DNA of 64,000 bases from Kaustia mangrovi (GTDB taxonomy: Bacteria; Pseudomonadota; Alphaproteobacteria; Rhizobiales; Im1): positions 1,364,001 through 1,428,000 of the forward strand of contig NZ_CP058214.1 of NCBI RefSeq assembly GCF_015482775.1. Direction: 5' to 3'. The notes beneath the pieces were generated by a model. The model made no database searches and had not been told where the DNA came from. It saw only the letters and a program-made list of their open reading frames with translations. This document shows, piece by piece, positions 52,791-61,931 of this stretch. Position 1 is the first letter of the stretch, and each line of letters starts with the position of its first letter. Both the position numbers and the translations under genes were made by a program.

Positions 52791-54815
52791 ATGAGGACAG
52801 TCGCGAAATTCCCCCACGAAATCCGCGAGATCGAACACACCGAGATCGTCCTGCCGGACGGCTGCCGGCTGGCAGCGCGCATCTGGCTACCCGCCGATGC
52901 GGAGGAGGCGCCGGTTCCGGCCATCCTCGAATATCTGCCCTATCGCAAGAACGACCTGACCGCCAAGCGCGACGCGACCATGCATCCCTATACGGCGGGC
53001 CACGGCTATGCCTGCGTGCGCGTCGACATGCGCGGAGCGGGCGAATCGGACGGCGTCCTCCACGACGAATATCTCGAGCAGGAGCTCAGGGACGGCGTGG
53101 ACGTGATCGCCTGGATCGCCGAACAGCCCTGGTGCGACGGCAATGTCGGCATGAAGGGCATCTCCTGGGGCGGCTTCAACGGCCTGCAGGTCGCAGCGCT
53201 GCAGCCGCCGGCTCTGAAGGCCGTCATCACGCTGTGCTCCACCGACGACCGCTATGCCGACGACGTCCATTACATGGGCGGCTGCCACCTGATCGAGAAC
53301 ATCTCCTGGGCCTCGATCATGCTGGCCCGCAACTCGCTGCCGCCCGATCCGCGCCTCGTGGGCGAGCGCTGGCGCGACATGTGGATCGAGAGGCTGAAGG
53401 GCAGCGGACTGTGGCTCGAGCACTGGCTCGGCCACCAGCGCCGCGACGCCTTCTGGCAGCACGGCTCGGTGTGCGAGGATATCGGCCGGATCGAGTGCCC
53501 CGTCTATGCGGTCGGCGGCTGGGCCGACGGCTATACCAACACCGTCTTCCGCCTGCTGGAGAGCCTCGAAGTGCCGGTCAAGGGCCTCGTCGGCCCCTGG
53601 GCGCACACCTATCCCCATATCGGCGCCCCCGGCCCCGCCATCGGCTGGCTCCAGGAGGAACTGCGCTGGTGGGACTACTGGCTGAAGGGCCGCGACACGG
53701 GCATCATGGACGAGCCGCGCTTGCGCGCCTGGATGCAGGAGGCCGTCGAGCCGAAGACCTGGTATGAGAGCCGCGCCGGCCGCTGGATCGCCGAGCCGGG
53801 CTGGCCGTCGGCAGATATCCGCTGGACCCCCTTCGCGCTCGATGCCGGCGGCAGGCTCGCCGGCCAGGGCGAGGAGGCCACGGACGGCGCGCTCGCCGTC
53901 TCCTCGCCGCTGAGCGTCGGCCAGCATGGCGGCAAATGGTGCTCCTATGCCCTGCCCGGCGACCAGCCGGCCGACCAGAACACCGACGATATCGGCAGCC
54001 TCGTCTTCGAGACCGCGCCGCTCGACGCCCCGATGGAGATCCTCGGCGCTCCGGTCGCGACGCTGGAGCTCGAGAGCGACAAGCCGGTCGCCACGGTGGC
54101 GCTCAGGCTCAGCACGGTCGCACCCGACGGCGCGGCGACACGGTTCACCTACACCGTGCTGAACCTCACCCATCGCGCAAGCCACGAAGCGCCGGAGCCC
54201 CTGGAGCCCGGCAAGCGCTACACGATCGAGATCCCGCTCAACAATATCGGCCAGCAGGTCCCCGCCGGCCACAGGCTGAGGCTGTCGATCTCGACCACCT
54301 ACTGGCCGATCGTCTGGCCGGCGCCGGAGCCCGTCACGCTGACGGTACACACGGGCGCCTCCTCGCTCCGCCTTCCCGTGCGGCCCGCGCGCGCGGAAGA
54401 CAAGGCGCTCCAGCCCTTCGGGGAGGTCGAGCACGCCCCGGCGCTCCCCATCACCGAGATCGCACCGCCGGACGCCTATTGGCGCGTCACCCACGACCTC
54501 GCCAACGATGCCCATCTCGTGGAGATCGGCGACGGATACGGCACGATCCGCTTCGACAATATCGACCTCACCCTCGCCATGAACGGCGTGGAACGCTACG
54601 GCTACAGCGATGGCGATTACGGGTCGGTGACGGGCGAAGCGCGCTGGGAGGCGGCCCTTTCGCGCGGCGACTGGTCGATGAGGACCGTCACCGAGACGAC
54701 CCTGACGTCGGACCGGGACACCTTCCGCATCGTGGCCAGAATGCAGGCCTTCGAGGGCGACGAGCTCGCCTATGAGCAGAGCTGGGACCGGACCATCCCG
54801 CGCGATCTCGTCTAG
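52791..54815 (+). CDS. CocE/NonD-family alpha/beta hydrolase (S15-like)
   Basis: Product of 674 residues. The N-terminal alpha/beta-hydrolase domain (about 15-310) carries the nucleophile Ser at about 125 (GISWGGFN), Asp in VGGWADGYT and His in GPWAHTYPHIG. A C-terminal jelly-roll domain (about 330-560) with the family text PVATLELESDKPVATVALRL and GHRLRLSISTTYWPIVWP follows, then about 110 extra residues. The family includes X-Pro dipeptidyl-peptidases, cocaine esterase and glutaryl-7-ACA acylase. No signal peptide, so it probably acts in the cytoplasm on compounds imported by the adjacent ABC system. Confidence 0.86.
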   Translation: MRTVAKFPHEIREIEHTEIVLPDGCRLAARIWLPADAEEAPVPAILEYLPYRKNDLTAKRDATMHPYTAGHGYACVRVDMRGAGESDGVLHDEYLEQELRDGVDVIAWIAEQPWCDGNVGMKGISWGGFNGLQVAALQPPALKAVITLCSTDDRYADDVHYMGGCHLIENISWASIMLARNSLPPDPRLVGERWRDMWIERLKGSGLWLEHWLGHQRRDAFWQHGSVCEDIGRIECPVYAVGGWADGYTNTVFRLLESLEVPVKGLVGPWAHTYPHIGAPGPAIGWLQEELRWWDYWLKGRDTGIMDEPRLRAWMQEAVEPKTWYESRAGRWIAEPGWPSADIRWTPFALDAGGRLAGQGEEATDGALAVSSPLSVGQHGGKWCSYALPGDQPADQNTDDIGSLVFETAPLDAPMEILGAPVATLELESDKPVATVALRLSTVAPDGAATRFTYTVLNLTHRASHEAPEPLEPGKRYTIEIPLNNIGQQVPAGHRLRLSISTTYWPIVWPAPEPVTLTVHTGASSLRLPVRPARAEDKALQPFGEVEHAPALPITEIAPPDAYWRVTHDLANDAHLVEIGDGYGTIRFDNIDLTLAMNGVERYGYSDGDYGSVTGEARWEAALSRGDWSMRTVTETTLTSDRDTFRIVARMQAFEGDELAYEQSWDRTIPRDLV

Positions 54816-54820
54816 CATAC

Positions 54821-54872
54821 TTCGCAGTGTGACGCATTTACTGCGTCATGATGCACACAGTGCGAAATTGCG
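54821..54872. promoter_or_regulatory. Nested palindromic operator before the peptide-ABC operon
   Basis: A perfect TGACGCA-N5-TGCGTCA (54830-54848) lies inside a larger imperfect palindrome (TTCGCAGTGTG..CACACAGTGCGAA) and is followed by TGCGAAATTGCG (54861-54872). Shared words with the promoter at 52.7 kb argue for an operator; a terminator for the hydrolase gene is the alternative, since it starts five bases after that stop codon. Confidence 0.55.
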
Positions 54873-54981
54873 GCGCGAGACAGCAGTCCATCTAATAGCG
54901 CGCACGCGGTACAATGCCTTCCGACCGTGATCGGTCACCCCAGCCGGAGGGCGCATTTCCTTGAAGGAGGGAGAGGCGACA

Positions 54982-56580
54982 ATGTCGAGACACACCCGTT
55001 CATCCATCAGGACCATCGCCGTGCCGAGGCGCACGGTGCTGAAGGGCATCGCCGGCGCGGGCGCCATGGCCACCACCCTGCCCATCACCCGCGCGATCTG
55101 GGCGGCGGAGGGCAAGACCCTGCGCGCCCGCAACTATGCGGACATCGACAAGCTCGACCCCGGCTTCTACCAGAACGCCTACAATGTCGACGTCATGAAC
55201 TGCATCTACTCCAAGCTCATCCACTACAAGCCCGGCCACGAATGGGCCTGGGAGCTTCAGGCGGCGGAGTCCATCGAACAGGTCGACGACACCCATATCC
55301 GCTTCCGCTTGCGCAAGGGGATCATGTTCACTGACGGCTATGGCGAGATGACGGCGGAGGACGTGAAGTTCTCCTTCGAGCGCGTCATCGAGTTCGATTC
55401 CCCCGTCAAGGGCGACTGGGGCCCGCTCGACCATGTCGAGGTGGAGGACGACCATACCGGCGTCATCGTCCTCAAATCGCCCTTCCAGCCGCTCTGGAAC
55501 ATCACCCTGCCCTTCGGCTGCGGCCACATCGTGTCCAAGAAGGCGGTAATGGAGAAGACCGGGGACGGCGGCGATTTCGGCATGGAGCCGCCCTGCTTCT
55601 CCGGGCCTTACGTGCTGGCGGAATGGAAGCCGGACCAGTATGTGCGCCTGACGCGCAACCCCGATTATGCGGGCCCCGACAAGCCGGGTTTCGACGAGAT
55701 CCGCATCCTGCCGATGGACGACGAGAAGACCGCCGAGATCGCCTATGAGGCCGGCGACATCGACTTCACGCAGGTGAGCCTCGCCTCGCTCGGCAACTAC
55801 AAGCAGGACATGCCCGACGACACCACGATCGACGAATATCCCTCGCTCTACTATGCCTGGGTCGGCATGAACGTCGATCACCCCAAGCTCAAGGACATCA
55901 ATGTCCGCAAGGCGATCCAGTGGGCGATCAACGTGCCGCAGATCATGGACGCGGCCTATTTCGGCGAGGCCAAGCCCGCCACCGGCCTCATCGCGCCGGG
56001 CCTTATCGGCCATCGCGAGAAGGCGCTTGTCCCGCCGGAGGGCGATCTCGACACGGCGCGGGATTACCTCGCCAAGGCCGGGCTCGACAGCCTCGATGTC
56101 GCCATCGACGTGCTGAACGCCTCCCAGTGGAAGACCATGGCGGAGGTGATCCAGGCCCAGCTCGCCCAGATCGGCGTCAATCTCGACATCCGGGTGCAGG
56201 ATTCGGGCTCGTTCTGGACCATGGGCATGGAAAGCGAGGGCGAGCGCTGGAAGGACCTCCAGCTCATCATCAACCGCTTCTCCATGGTTCCGGACCCCTA
56301 CTACGCCACGGAGTGGTTCACCTGCGAGCAGGTCGGCGTGTGGAACTGGGAGCGGTTCTGCAACGAGCGCTTCGACACGCTGCACGAGGAGGCCGTGGCC
56401 ATCTCCGATCCGGAGAAGCGCGGCGCCATGTATCGCGAGATGCAGGACCTCATGGAGGACTCCGGCGCCTATCGCTTCCTCACCCACGAGGCCGCCCCGA
56501 TGATGTATCGCACGAGCCTCGTGAAGCCCGCGCTGCGCCCCGACGGCCGCCCGCTCTACCGCTTCTTCGAGACGGCATGA
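54982..56580 (+). CDS. Peptide-type ABC substrate-binding protein, Tat-exported
   Basis: Product of 532 residues with a twin-arginine signal (PRRTVLKGIAGAGAMATT, about 15-45) and the SBP_bac_5 fold (LRKGIMFTDGYGEMTAEDVKFSFERV, CFSGPYVLAEWKPDQYVRLTRNPDYAG). AAGGAGGGAG precedes the ATG at 54982. First gene of a five-gene importer operon. The ligand is unknown; the nearby CocE-type hydrolase suggests an ester- or amide-bearing compound. Confidence 0.92.
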   Translation: MSRHTRSSIRTIAVPRRTVLKGIAGAGAMATTLPITRAIWAAEGKTLRARNYADIDKLDPGFYQNAYNVDVMNCIYSKLIHYKPGHEWAWELQAAESIEQVDDTHIRFRLRKGIMFTDGYGEMTAEDVKFSFERVIEFDSPVKGDWGPLDHVEVEDDHTGVIVLKSPFQPLWNITLPFGCGHIVSKKAVMEKTGDGGDFGMEPPCFSGPYVLAEWKPDQYVRLTRNPDYAGPDKPGFDEIRILPMDDEKTAEIAYEAGDIDFTQVSLASLGNYKQDMPDDTTIDEYPSLYYAWVGMNVDHPKLKDINVRKAIQWAINVPQIMDAAYFGEAKPATGLIAPGLIGHREKALVPPEGDLDTARDYLAKAGLDSLDVAIDVLNASQWKTMAEVIQAQLAQIGVNLDIRVQDSGSFWTMGMESEGERWKDLQLIINRFSMVPDPYYATEWFTCEQVGVWNWERFCNERFDTLHEEAVAISDPEKRGAMYREMQDLMEDSGAYRFLTHEAAPMMYRTSLVKPALRPDGRPLYRFFETA

Positions 56581-56620
56581 GCGTGACGGAGGACCGAACG
56601 GGGAAGGAGCGGTAGGCCCC

Positions 56621-57562
56621 ATGTGGATCTACTTCCTGCGAAGAACGGTGCTGGCGATCGCCATCGTGGCGATCGCCGTCACCCTGCTCAGGGTCATGAT
56701 CCATGCGGTTCCGGGCGACCCGGCCGTGATGATGCTCGGCCCCCGCGCCACGCCGGCGCTGATCGCGGAGTTCCGCGAGAAGATGGGGCTCAACGAGCCG
56801 TTCCATGTGCAGATGGTGACCTTCTTCGCCAATCTGCTGAAAGGCGACATGGGCACGGACGTCTTCACCGGCCGGTCGGTGACGCAGATCGTGATGGAAC
56901 AGCTTCCCTACACGGTCGAGCTGATCTTCACCTCGGTGGGCTGGGCGGCGCTCATCGGCATTCCGCTGGGGTGCTATTCCGCGATCCGCCGCAACACGCT
57001 GTTCGACAAGATCACCGGCATCGCCTCGGTCGGCACCATCTCCATCCCCTCCTTCGTCATGGCGCTCTATGCGCTCCTCATCTTCGCGGTGGGGCTCGGC
57101 TGGCTGCCGGCCGTCGGCGCCGGCGAGGGAACCCTCGGGGACCGGCTGCATCATCTGATCCTGCCCTCGCTCGCCGTCGGCATCCCCTGGGTCGGCTATA
57201 CCGCGCGGATCGTGCGCGCCTCCATGCTGGAGGTCCTGGGCGAGAACCATGTGCGCATGGCGCGCGCCTTCGGCCTGCCGGAGATGCGGATCATCTTCCG
57301 CTACGCCCTGCCCATCGCCATCCTGCCGACCATCACGCTGCTCGGCGTCGGCGTGGCCTATCTCCTGTCGGCGGCGGTGTTCGCGGAGGTGATCTTCGCG
57401 CGCCCCGGCATCGGCTCGCTGATCGTCAACGCGGTCGACGAGCGCAACTACCCCATCGTCATGGGCTGCGTGCTGGTCACGACCGTCCTCATCGTGGCCG
57501 CCACCATGATCTCCGACTTCGTCAACGCGCTGCTCGACCCGCGCGCGCGGGAGGGGCTGTAG
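56621..57562 (+). CDS. Peptide-type ABC permease (OppB/DppB-like)
   Basis: Product of 313 residues, six membrane helices, with the usual N-terminus (RRTVLAIAIVAIAVTLLRVMIHAVPGDPAVMMLG) and EAA loop ENHVRMARAFGLPEMRIIFRYALPIAI. It follows the binding-protein gene by 40 bp. The permease partner gene is separated from it by the family A repeat. Confidence 0.92.
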   Translation: MWIYFLRRTVLAIAIVAIAVTLLRVMIHAVPGDPAVMMLGPRATPALIAEFREKMGLNEPFHVQMVTFFANLLKGDMGTDVFTGRSVTQIVMEQLPYTVELIFTSVGWAALIGIPLGCYSAIRRNTLFDKITGIASVGTISIPSFVMALYALLIFAVGLGWLPAVGAGEGTLGDRLHHLILPSLAVGIPWVGYTARIVRASMLEVLGENHVRMARAFGLPEMRIIFRYALPIAILPTITLLGVGVAYLLSAAVFAEVIFARPGIGSLIVNAVDERNYPIVMGCVLVTTVLIVAATMISDFVNALLDPRAREGL

Positions 57563-57583
57563 GAAATGCACATGCGGCAGACT

Positions 57584-57730
57584 CACACCCCTCACCCGGC
57601 GCCTTGCGGCGCCACCCTCTCCCGCGAGGGGAGAGGGTTCGCTTGGCGCGTCCGCTTCCCTTTCCCTCTCCCCTCGCGGGAGAGGGAGGGGCCCATCGCC
57701 GATACGGCGATGGGAGGGTGAGGGGGTGTG
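57584..57730. repeat. Composite palindromic intergenic repeat, family A copy 2
   Basis: About 147 bp inserted between the two permease genes of one operon, in inverted orientation relative to 6214-6353. It carries the same pieces: GGCGCC..GGCGCC hairpin, inverted CCCTCTCCC/GGGAGAGGG blocks and CCCATCGCC..GGCGATGGG hairpin, with CACCCCTCACCC / GGGTGAGGGGGTG ends. Inside an operon it may adjust mRNA stability or cause partial termination. Confidence 0.85.
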
Positions 57731-57758
57731 AACCGCCCCACATCCATGGGGGTCCGTC

Positions 57759-58652
57759 ATGAGCACCGTCGAGGACAGCACCGCGAGACGGGGCCGGATC
57801 GCCGGCGAGGGCGCCTTCGTCCAGCATCTGCGCCAGCTCTCGCGCGACCAGCTCGGCATGCTGGGCCTCATCCTCGTGCTCATCATCGTGCTGGGCGCGA
57901 TCTTCGCCGACTGGATCGTGCCCTACGACCCGCTGAAGATCTATGCCGGCCCGCGGCTCGCGCCGCCCTCCTGGGAGCACTGGTTCGGCACCGACCAGCT
58001 CGGCCGCGACGTCCTCTCCCGCGTCATCGCCGGAGGGCGGGTCGCGCTCCAGGTCGCGATCGCGACGCTTGCCGCGGCCCTCAGCGTCGGCCTCCTGCTC
58101 GGGCTGATCGCGGGCTACGGGCCGCGCTGGCTCGACAACGCGCTGCTCCTGCTGTTCGACGCGGTGCGCTCCTTCCCGATCATCATCTTCGCGCTGGCCG
58201 TGGTCACGCTGATCGGACCGAGCCTCTATACGGTCATCCTGGTCGTCGCCATCACCTCGATCCCCAACTATGCGCGCATCGTGCGCACCCAGACGCAGGC
58301 CATGCGCACAAACGAGTTCATCCTCGCCGAGCGCGCCATGGGGGCGGGGCCGGCCCGCATCCTCGCCATCCACATCCTGCCCAATGTGATCGGGCCCCTG
58401 CTCATCCTCGCCAGCATGGATGTGCCGCTGGTGATCTCCGTGGAGGCGGGGCTGAGCTTCCTCGGCATGGGGGTCAAACCGCCGACGCCGTCCTGGGGCA
58501 CCATCCTCAATGACGGCTACAGCTATATCCGCAACTCGCCCTGGCCGGTGATCGCGGGCGGCATCCCGATCATCCTCGTGACCCTCGGCTTCACCTTCCT
58601 CGGCGAGGCCCTGCGCGACATCTTCGATCCCAAGCTCAGGAAGGACCTATGA
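57759..58652 (+). CDS. Peptide-type ABC permease (OppC/DppC-like)
   Basis: Product of 297 residues with an N-terminal helix, the loop text HWFGTDQLGRDVLSRVIAGGRVAL and EAA loop LAERAMGAGPARILAIHILPNVIGP. Its stop overlaps the OppD start by four bases. It completes the channel with the 56.6 kb permease. Confidence 0.92.
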   Translation: MSTVEDSTARRGRIAGEGAFVQHLRQLSRDQLGMLGLILVLIIVLGAIFADWIVPYDPLKIYAGPRLAPPSWEHWFGTDQLGRDVLSRVIAGGRVALQVAIATLAAALSVGLLLGLIAGYGPRWLDNALLLLFDAVRSFPIIIFALAVVTLIGPSLYTVILVVAITSIPNYARIVRTQTQAMRTNEFILAERAMGAGPARILAIHILPNVIGPLLILASMDVPLVISVEAGLSFLGMGVKPPTPSWGTILNDGYSYIRNSPWPVIAGGIPIILVTLGFTFLGEALRDIFDPKLRKDL

Positions 58653-59644
58653 GCGCCGCTTCCGATCCACTCCTGGATGTGCGCGGCCTGTCGCTCGATT
58701 TCGGCAGCCCGCGCGGACGCATCCACGCGTTGCGCAATGTGAGCCTCGAGGTCGGGGCCGGGCGGGTCGTCGGCATCGTGGGCGAAAGCGGCTGCGGCAA
58801 GTCCACGCTCGCCTATTCGATCATCGGGCTCCTGGCCGCCAATGCCGAGGTGGTCGGCGGCGAGATCGTCTTTTCCGGCCGCAACCTCATCGGGCTGCCG
58901 GACAGCGAGATGCGGGCGCTGCGCGGGCGCGAGATGTCCATGATCTTCCAGGACCCGATGACCGCGCTCAACCCGGTCCAGACCATTGGCACGCAGATGC
59001 TCGCCATCCAGTATCGCGATGCGGTCCCGACGCGCGAGAAGCGCAAGCGCGCCGTGGAGATGCTCGTCAAGGTCGGCATTCCCGATCCGGAAAGCCGGCT
59101 GAAGGCCTATCCCCACCAGTTCTCCGGCGGCATGCGCCAGCGCATCTGCATCGCCATGGCGCTGCTCGTGAACCCGTCGCTGCTCATCGCCGACGAGCCG
59201 ACCACGGCCCTCGACGCGACGCTGGAGGTGCAGATCGTGGAGCTCCTCAAGGATCTCCAGAAGGATATGGGCTGCTCCATCCTGTTCGTCTCGCACCATC
59301 TGGGCACGGTCGCGGAGCTGTGCGACGACGTGGTGGTGATGTATGCCGGCGAGGTCGTGGAGCGCGGCAGCGTGCGCGACATCTTCCACACGCCGAGCCA
59401 CCCCTATACCGAGGCCCTGCTCGAATGCGACCCGGGCCGCATCCGGGAGAAGACACGCGAGCTGCCGACCATTCCGGGCGACGTGCCGAACCTGATCGAC
59501 GTGCCCGACGGCTGCATCTTCCGCTCGCGCTGCCCGAAGGCCTTCGACCGCTGCGTCCGCGAGGCGCCCGCGCCGCGGCGGGTGAGCGGCGGGCACGAGG
59601 CCTCCTGCCACCTGCTCGACGAGCTCGCGGAGGCCGCGCCATGA
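58649..59644 (+). CDS. Peptide-type ABC ATPase (OppD-like)
   Basis: Product of 331 residues. Walker A GESGCGKST (about 45-53), Q-loop MIFQDPMTALNPVQ, signature [15 protein letters not shown], Walker [13 protein letters not shown] and the C-terminal CIFRSRCPKAFDRC cluster are all intact. ATGA overlaps on both sides show coupled translation with the permease and the OppF-like ATPase. Confidence 0.92.
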   Translation: MSAASDPLLDVRGLSLDFGSPRGRIHALRNVSLEVGAGRVVGIVGESGCGKSTLAYSIIGLLAANAEVVGGEIVFSGRNLIGLPDSEMRALRGREMSMIFQDPMTALNPVQTIGTQMLAIQYRDAVPTREKRKRAVEMLVKVGIPDPESRLKAYPHQFSGGMRQRICIAMALLVNPSLLIADEPTTALDATLEVQIVELLKDLQKDMGCSILFVSHHLGTVAELCDDVVVMYAGEVVERGSVRDIFHTPSHPYTEALLECDPGRIREKTRELPTIPGDVPNLIDVPDGCIFRSRCPKAFDRCVREAPAPRRVSGGHEASCHLLDELAEAAP

Positions 59645-60654
59645 CGACACCGCTCCTCAAGGTCGACGATCTCAGGGTCCGGTTCCGGACCATGGGGCCT
59701 CTCAAGGCGCTCGCCAAGGGTGTCCCGGACCCCTATATCGACGCGGTCTGCGGCGTCTCCTTCGACATTTCCGAAGGCGAGACGCTGGGACTTGTCGGGG
59801 AATCGGGATCGGGCAAGTCCACCATAGCCCGCGCGATCATGGGGCTCGTGCCGGCCGAGAGCGGCAGTGTGAGCTTCGCGGGAACCGACCTCACCGCCCT
59901 CTCGCCGCGCCGGTTCGCCCCCTATCGCCGCGACATGGCGATGATGTTCCAGGATCCGGTCGGCTCGCTGTCGCCGCGGCTCACCGTGCGCTCGCTCATC
60001 ACCGAACCCTTCAGGATCCACGGGACCGGCGACCGCGATCTCGACGGGGAGGCGCGCCGGCTGCTTAAGATGGTCGGGCTCAACGAAGATTTCGCCCGCC
60101 GCTTCCCGCACCAGCTCTCCGGCGGCCAGGCGCGCCGCGTCGGCGTCGCCCGCGCGCTCGCCCTCAATCCGAAGCTCATCATCGCCGACGAGCCGACGGC
60201 GGGCCTCGACGTCTCCGTGCAGGGCGAGATCCTCAACCTGTTCGCCAGGCTCCAGGACGAGCTCGGCCTCGCGATCCTGATCATCACCCACAATCTGAAC
60301 GTGGTGCGCCACATCACCGACCGCATGGCGATCATGTATCTCGGCCGCTTCGTGGAGCAGGGCCCGACGGAGGAGGTGTTCTACACGCCGCGCCATCCCT
60401 ATACGGAAGCGCTGCTGTCGGCCAATCCGGAGCCCGACCCGGATGCCGTCCTCGACCGCATCGCGATCTCCGGCGAAGTGCCGAGCCTCATGAACCGGCC
60501 ATCGGGCTGCGAGTTCCACACGCGCTGCCTCTATGCGCAGGCGAAATGCCGGACGGAGGCACCCGCCCTCACCGAGGCCGGCGAAAGCCACAGCTTCACC
60601 TGCCACTACCCCCTCACCGTCGCCCATACGGGCCGGACGAAGGCGGCTTCATAG
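59641..60654 (+). CDS. Peptide-type ABC ATPase (OppF-like)
   Basis: Product of 337 residues. Walker [10 protein letters not shown] (about 53-61), Q-loop MMFQDPVGSLSPRL, Walker B LIIADEPTAGLD and the C-terminal CEFHTRCLYAQAKC cluster. The ABC signature reads LSGGQARRVGVARAL, slightly unlike the usual LSGGQRQRV but with the invariant LSGGQ. Last gene of the importer operon. Confidence 0.92.
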   Translation: MTTPLLKVDDLRVRFRTMGPLKALAKGVPDPYIDAVCGVSFDISEGETLGLVGESGSGKSTIARAIMGLVPAESGSVSFAGTDLTALSPRRFAPYRRDMAMMFQDPVGSLSPRLTVRSLITEPFRIHGTGDRDLDGEARRLLKMVGLNEDFARRFPHQLSGGQARRVGVARALALNPKLIIADEPTAGLDVSVQGEILNLFARLQDELGLAILIITHNLNVVRHITDRMAIMYLGRFVEQGPTEEVFYTPRHPYTEALLSANPEPDPDAVLDRIAISGEVPSLMNRPSGCEFHTRCLYAQAKCRTEAPALTEAGESHSFTCHYPLTVAHTGRTKAAS

Positions 60655-60750
60655 GTCCCGACGACCTCCGGGACACTGTCTCTATGGCCGTGGGCTCTCA
60701 GCCTTCGCGGGGGCGAGCGGAGGAAACAAGCCTTCTTCCCCTTGCCGCTC

Positions 60751-60770
60751 ATGCCCGCGCAGGCGGGCAT
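60751..60770. repeat. Short palindrome between convergent genes
   Basis: ATGCCCGCGCAGGCGGGCAT has perfect 8-bp arms. It lies in the 208-bp gap between oppF-like and accA, which otherwise shows no gene. It may be a terminator; very similar GCCCGC-GCGGGC palindromes are, from memory, common dispersed repeats in proteobacteria. Confidence 0.45.
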
Positions 60771-60862
60771 CCAGCCGCTGCGAGGCGAATGTGCACGGGG
60801 GGCGTCAATCTGGAAGCGGAGTGTTTCGGGCCTTCGCAGGCCAGTTGCCTCGCCACTCGCCT

Positions 60863-61816
60863 CTAAAGCGAGCGGCCGATGGCGAGGAACTTCTCGCGCC
60901 GGGCACGGCGAACCTCTTCGGGCGTCATGAGCTTCAGCCGCCCGAGCGCGTCGTCGATGGCCTCGCCCGCCGCCTCGATGGCCGTGGCCGGCTCGCGGTG
61001 GGCACCGCCCACGGGCTCCGAGACAATCCTGTCGATGACGCCGAGGCGCTTGAGGTCCTGGGCGGTCACCTTCATGGCCGTCGCGGCGTCCTTGGCGCGC
61101 GCGGAATCGCGCCAGAGAATGGACGAGGCGCCCTCCGGCGAGATGACCGAATAGATCGCGTGCTCCAGCATGAACACCTCGTTGGCCGCCGCGAGCGCGA
61201 TGGCGCCGCCAGAGCCGCCCTCGCCGATCACCACGGAGACCAGCGGAACGCCGAGCCCCAGGCAGCAGTCGATGGAGCGCGCAATGGCCTCCGCCTGCCC
61301 GCGCTCTTCCGCGCCGATCCCCGGATAGGCGCCGGCGGTGTCCACGAAGGAGACGACCGGCAGGGAGAAGCGGTCCGCAAGCTCCATGAGGCGCACCGCC
61401 TTGCGGTAGCCCTCAGGCCGCGCCATGCCGAAATTGTGGTCGAGCCGAGACTGGGTGTCGTGCCCCTTCTCCTGGCCGATCACGAGAACGGGCTCGCCCC
61501 GGAAACGCGCCGGCCCGCCGAGAATGGCGCGGTCCTCGGCGAATTTCCGGTCGCCGGCGAGTGGCGTGAAGTCCTCGAACAGCGTCCCCGCATAGTCGAG
61601 GAAGTGAGGCCGTTCGGGATGGCGCGCCACCAGCGCCTTCTGCCAGGGGGCGAGATTGGCGTAGATCTGCTCCAGGCTGCGCGCGGCCTTGCGTTCCAGC
61701 TCGTCGACTTCCTCCTCGATCTCGACGGCATCGCCATCCGCCGCCACCGCCTTCAGCTCGGCGATCTTGCCCTCAAGCTCCGCGATCGGGGCCTCGAAAT
61801 CGAGAAAAGTCCGCAT
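60863..61816 (-). CDS. accA: Acetyl-CoA carboxylase carboxyltransferase alpha subunit
   Basis: Product of 317 residues, the standard AccA length. The N-terminal coiled region ([21 protein letters not shown]) is followed by the crotonase-like carboxyltransferase domain with [41 protein letters not shown] and [12 protein letters not shown]. With AccD it transfers carboxyl from carboxybiotin to acetyl-CoA for fatty-acid synthesis. It follows xerD on the same strand after 115 bp in which I see no clear signal. Confidence 0.96.
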   Translation of the reverse strand: MRTFLDFEAPIAELEGKIAELKAVAADGDAVEIEEEVDELERKAARSLEQIYANLAPWQKALVARHPERPHFLDYAGTLFEDFTPLAGDRKFAEDRAILGGPARFRGEPVLVIGQEKGHDTQSRLDHNFGMARPEGYRKAVRLMELADRFSLPVVSFVDTAGAYPGIGAEERGQAEAIARSIDCCLGLGVPLVSVVIGEGGSGGAIALAAANEVFMLEHAIYSVISPEGASSILWRDSARAKDAATAMKVTAQDLKRLGVIDRIVSEPVGGAHREPATAIEAAGEAIDDALGRLKLMTPEEVRRARREKFLAIGRSL

Positions 61817-61931
61817 GGGAAGTCCGGCAACCTCTGAATGGCCTCCGACCGAGCCGGGGCACACAATTTACACAAGCGAGGCGGACAGTGGCGACACCGG
61901 CGGTCAATGTCAACTCGCTCGGCGCCTCCGG

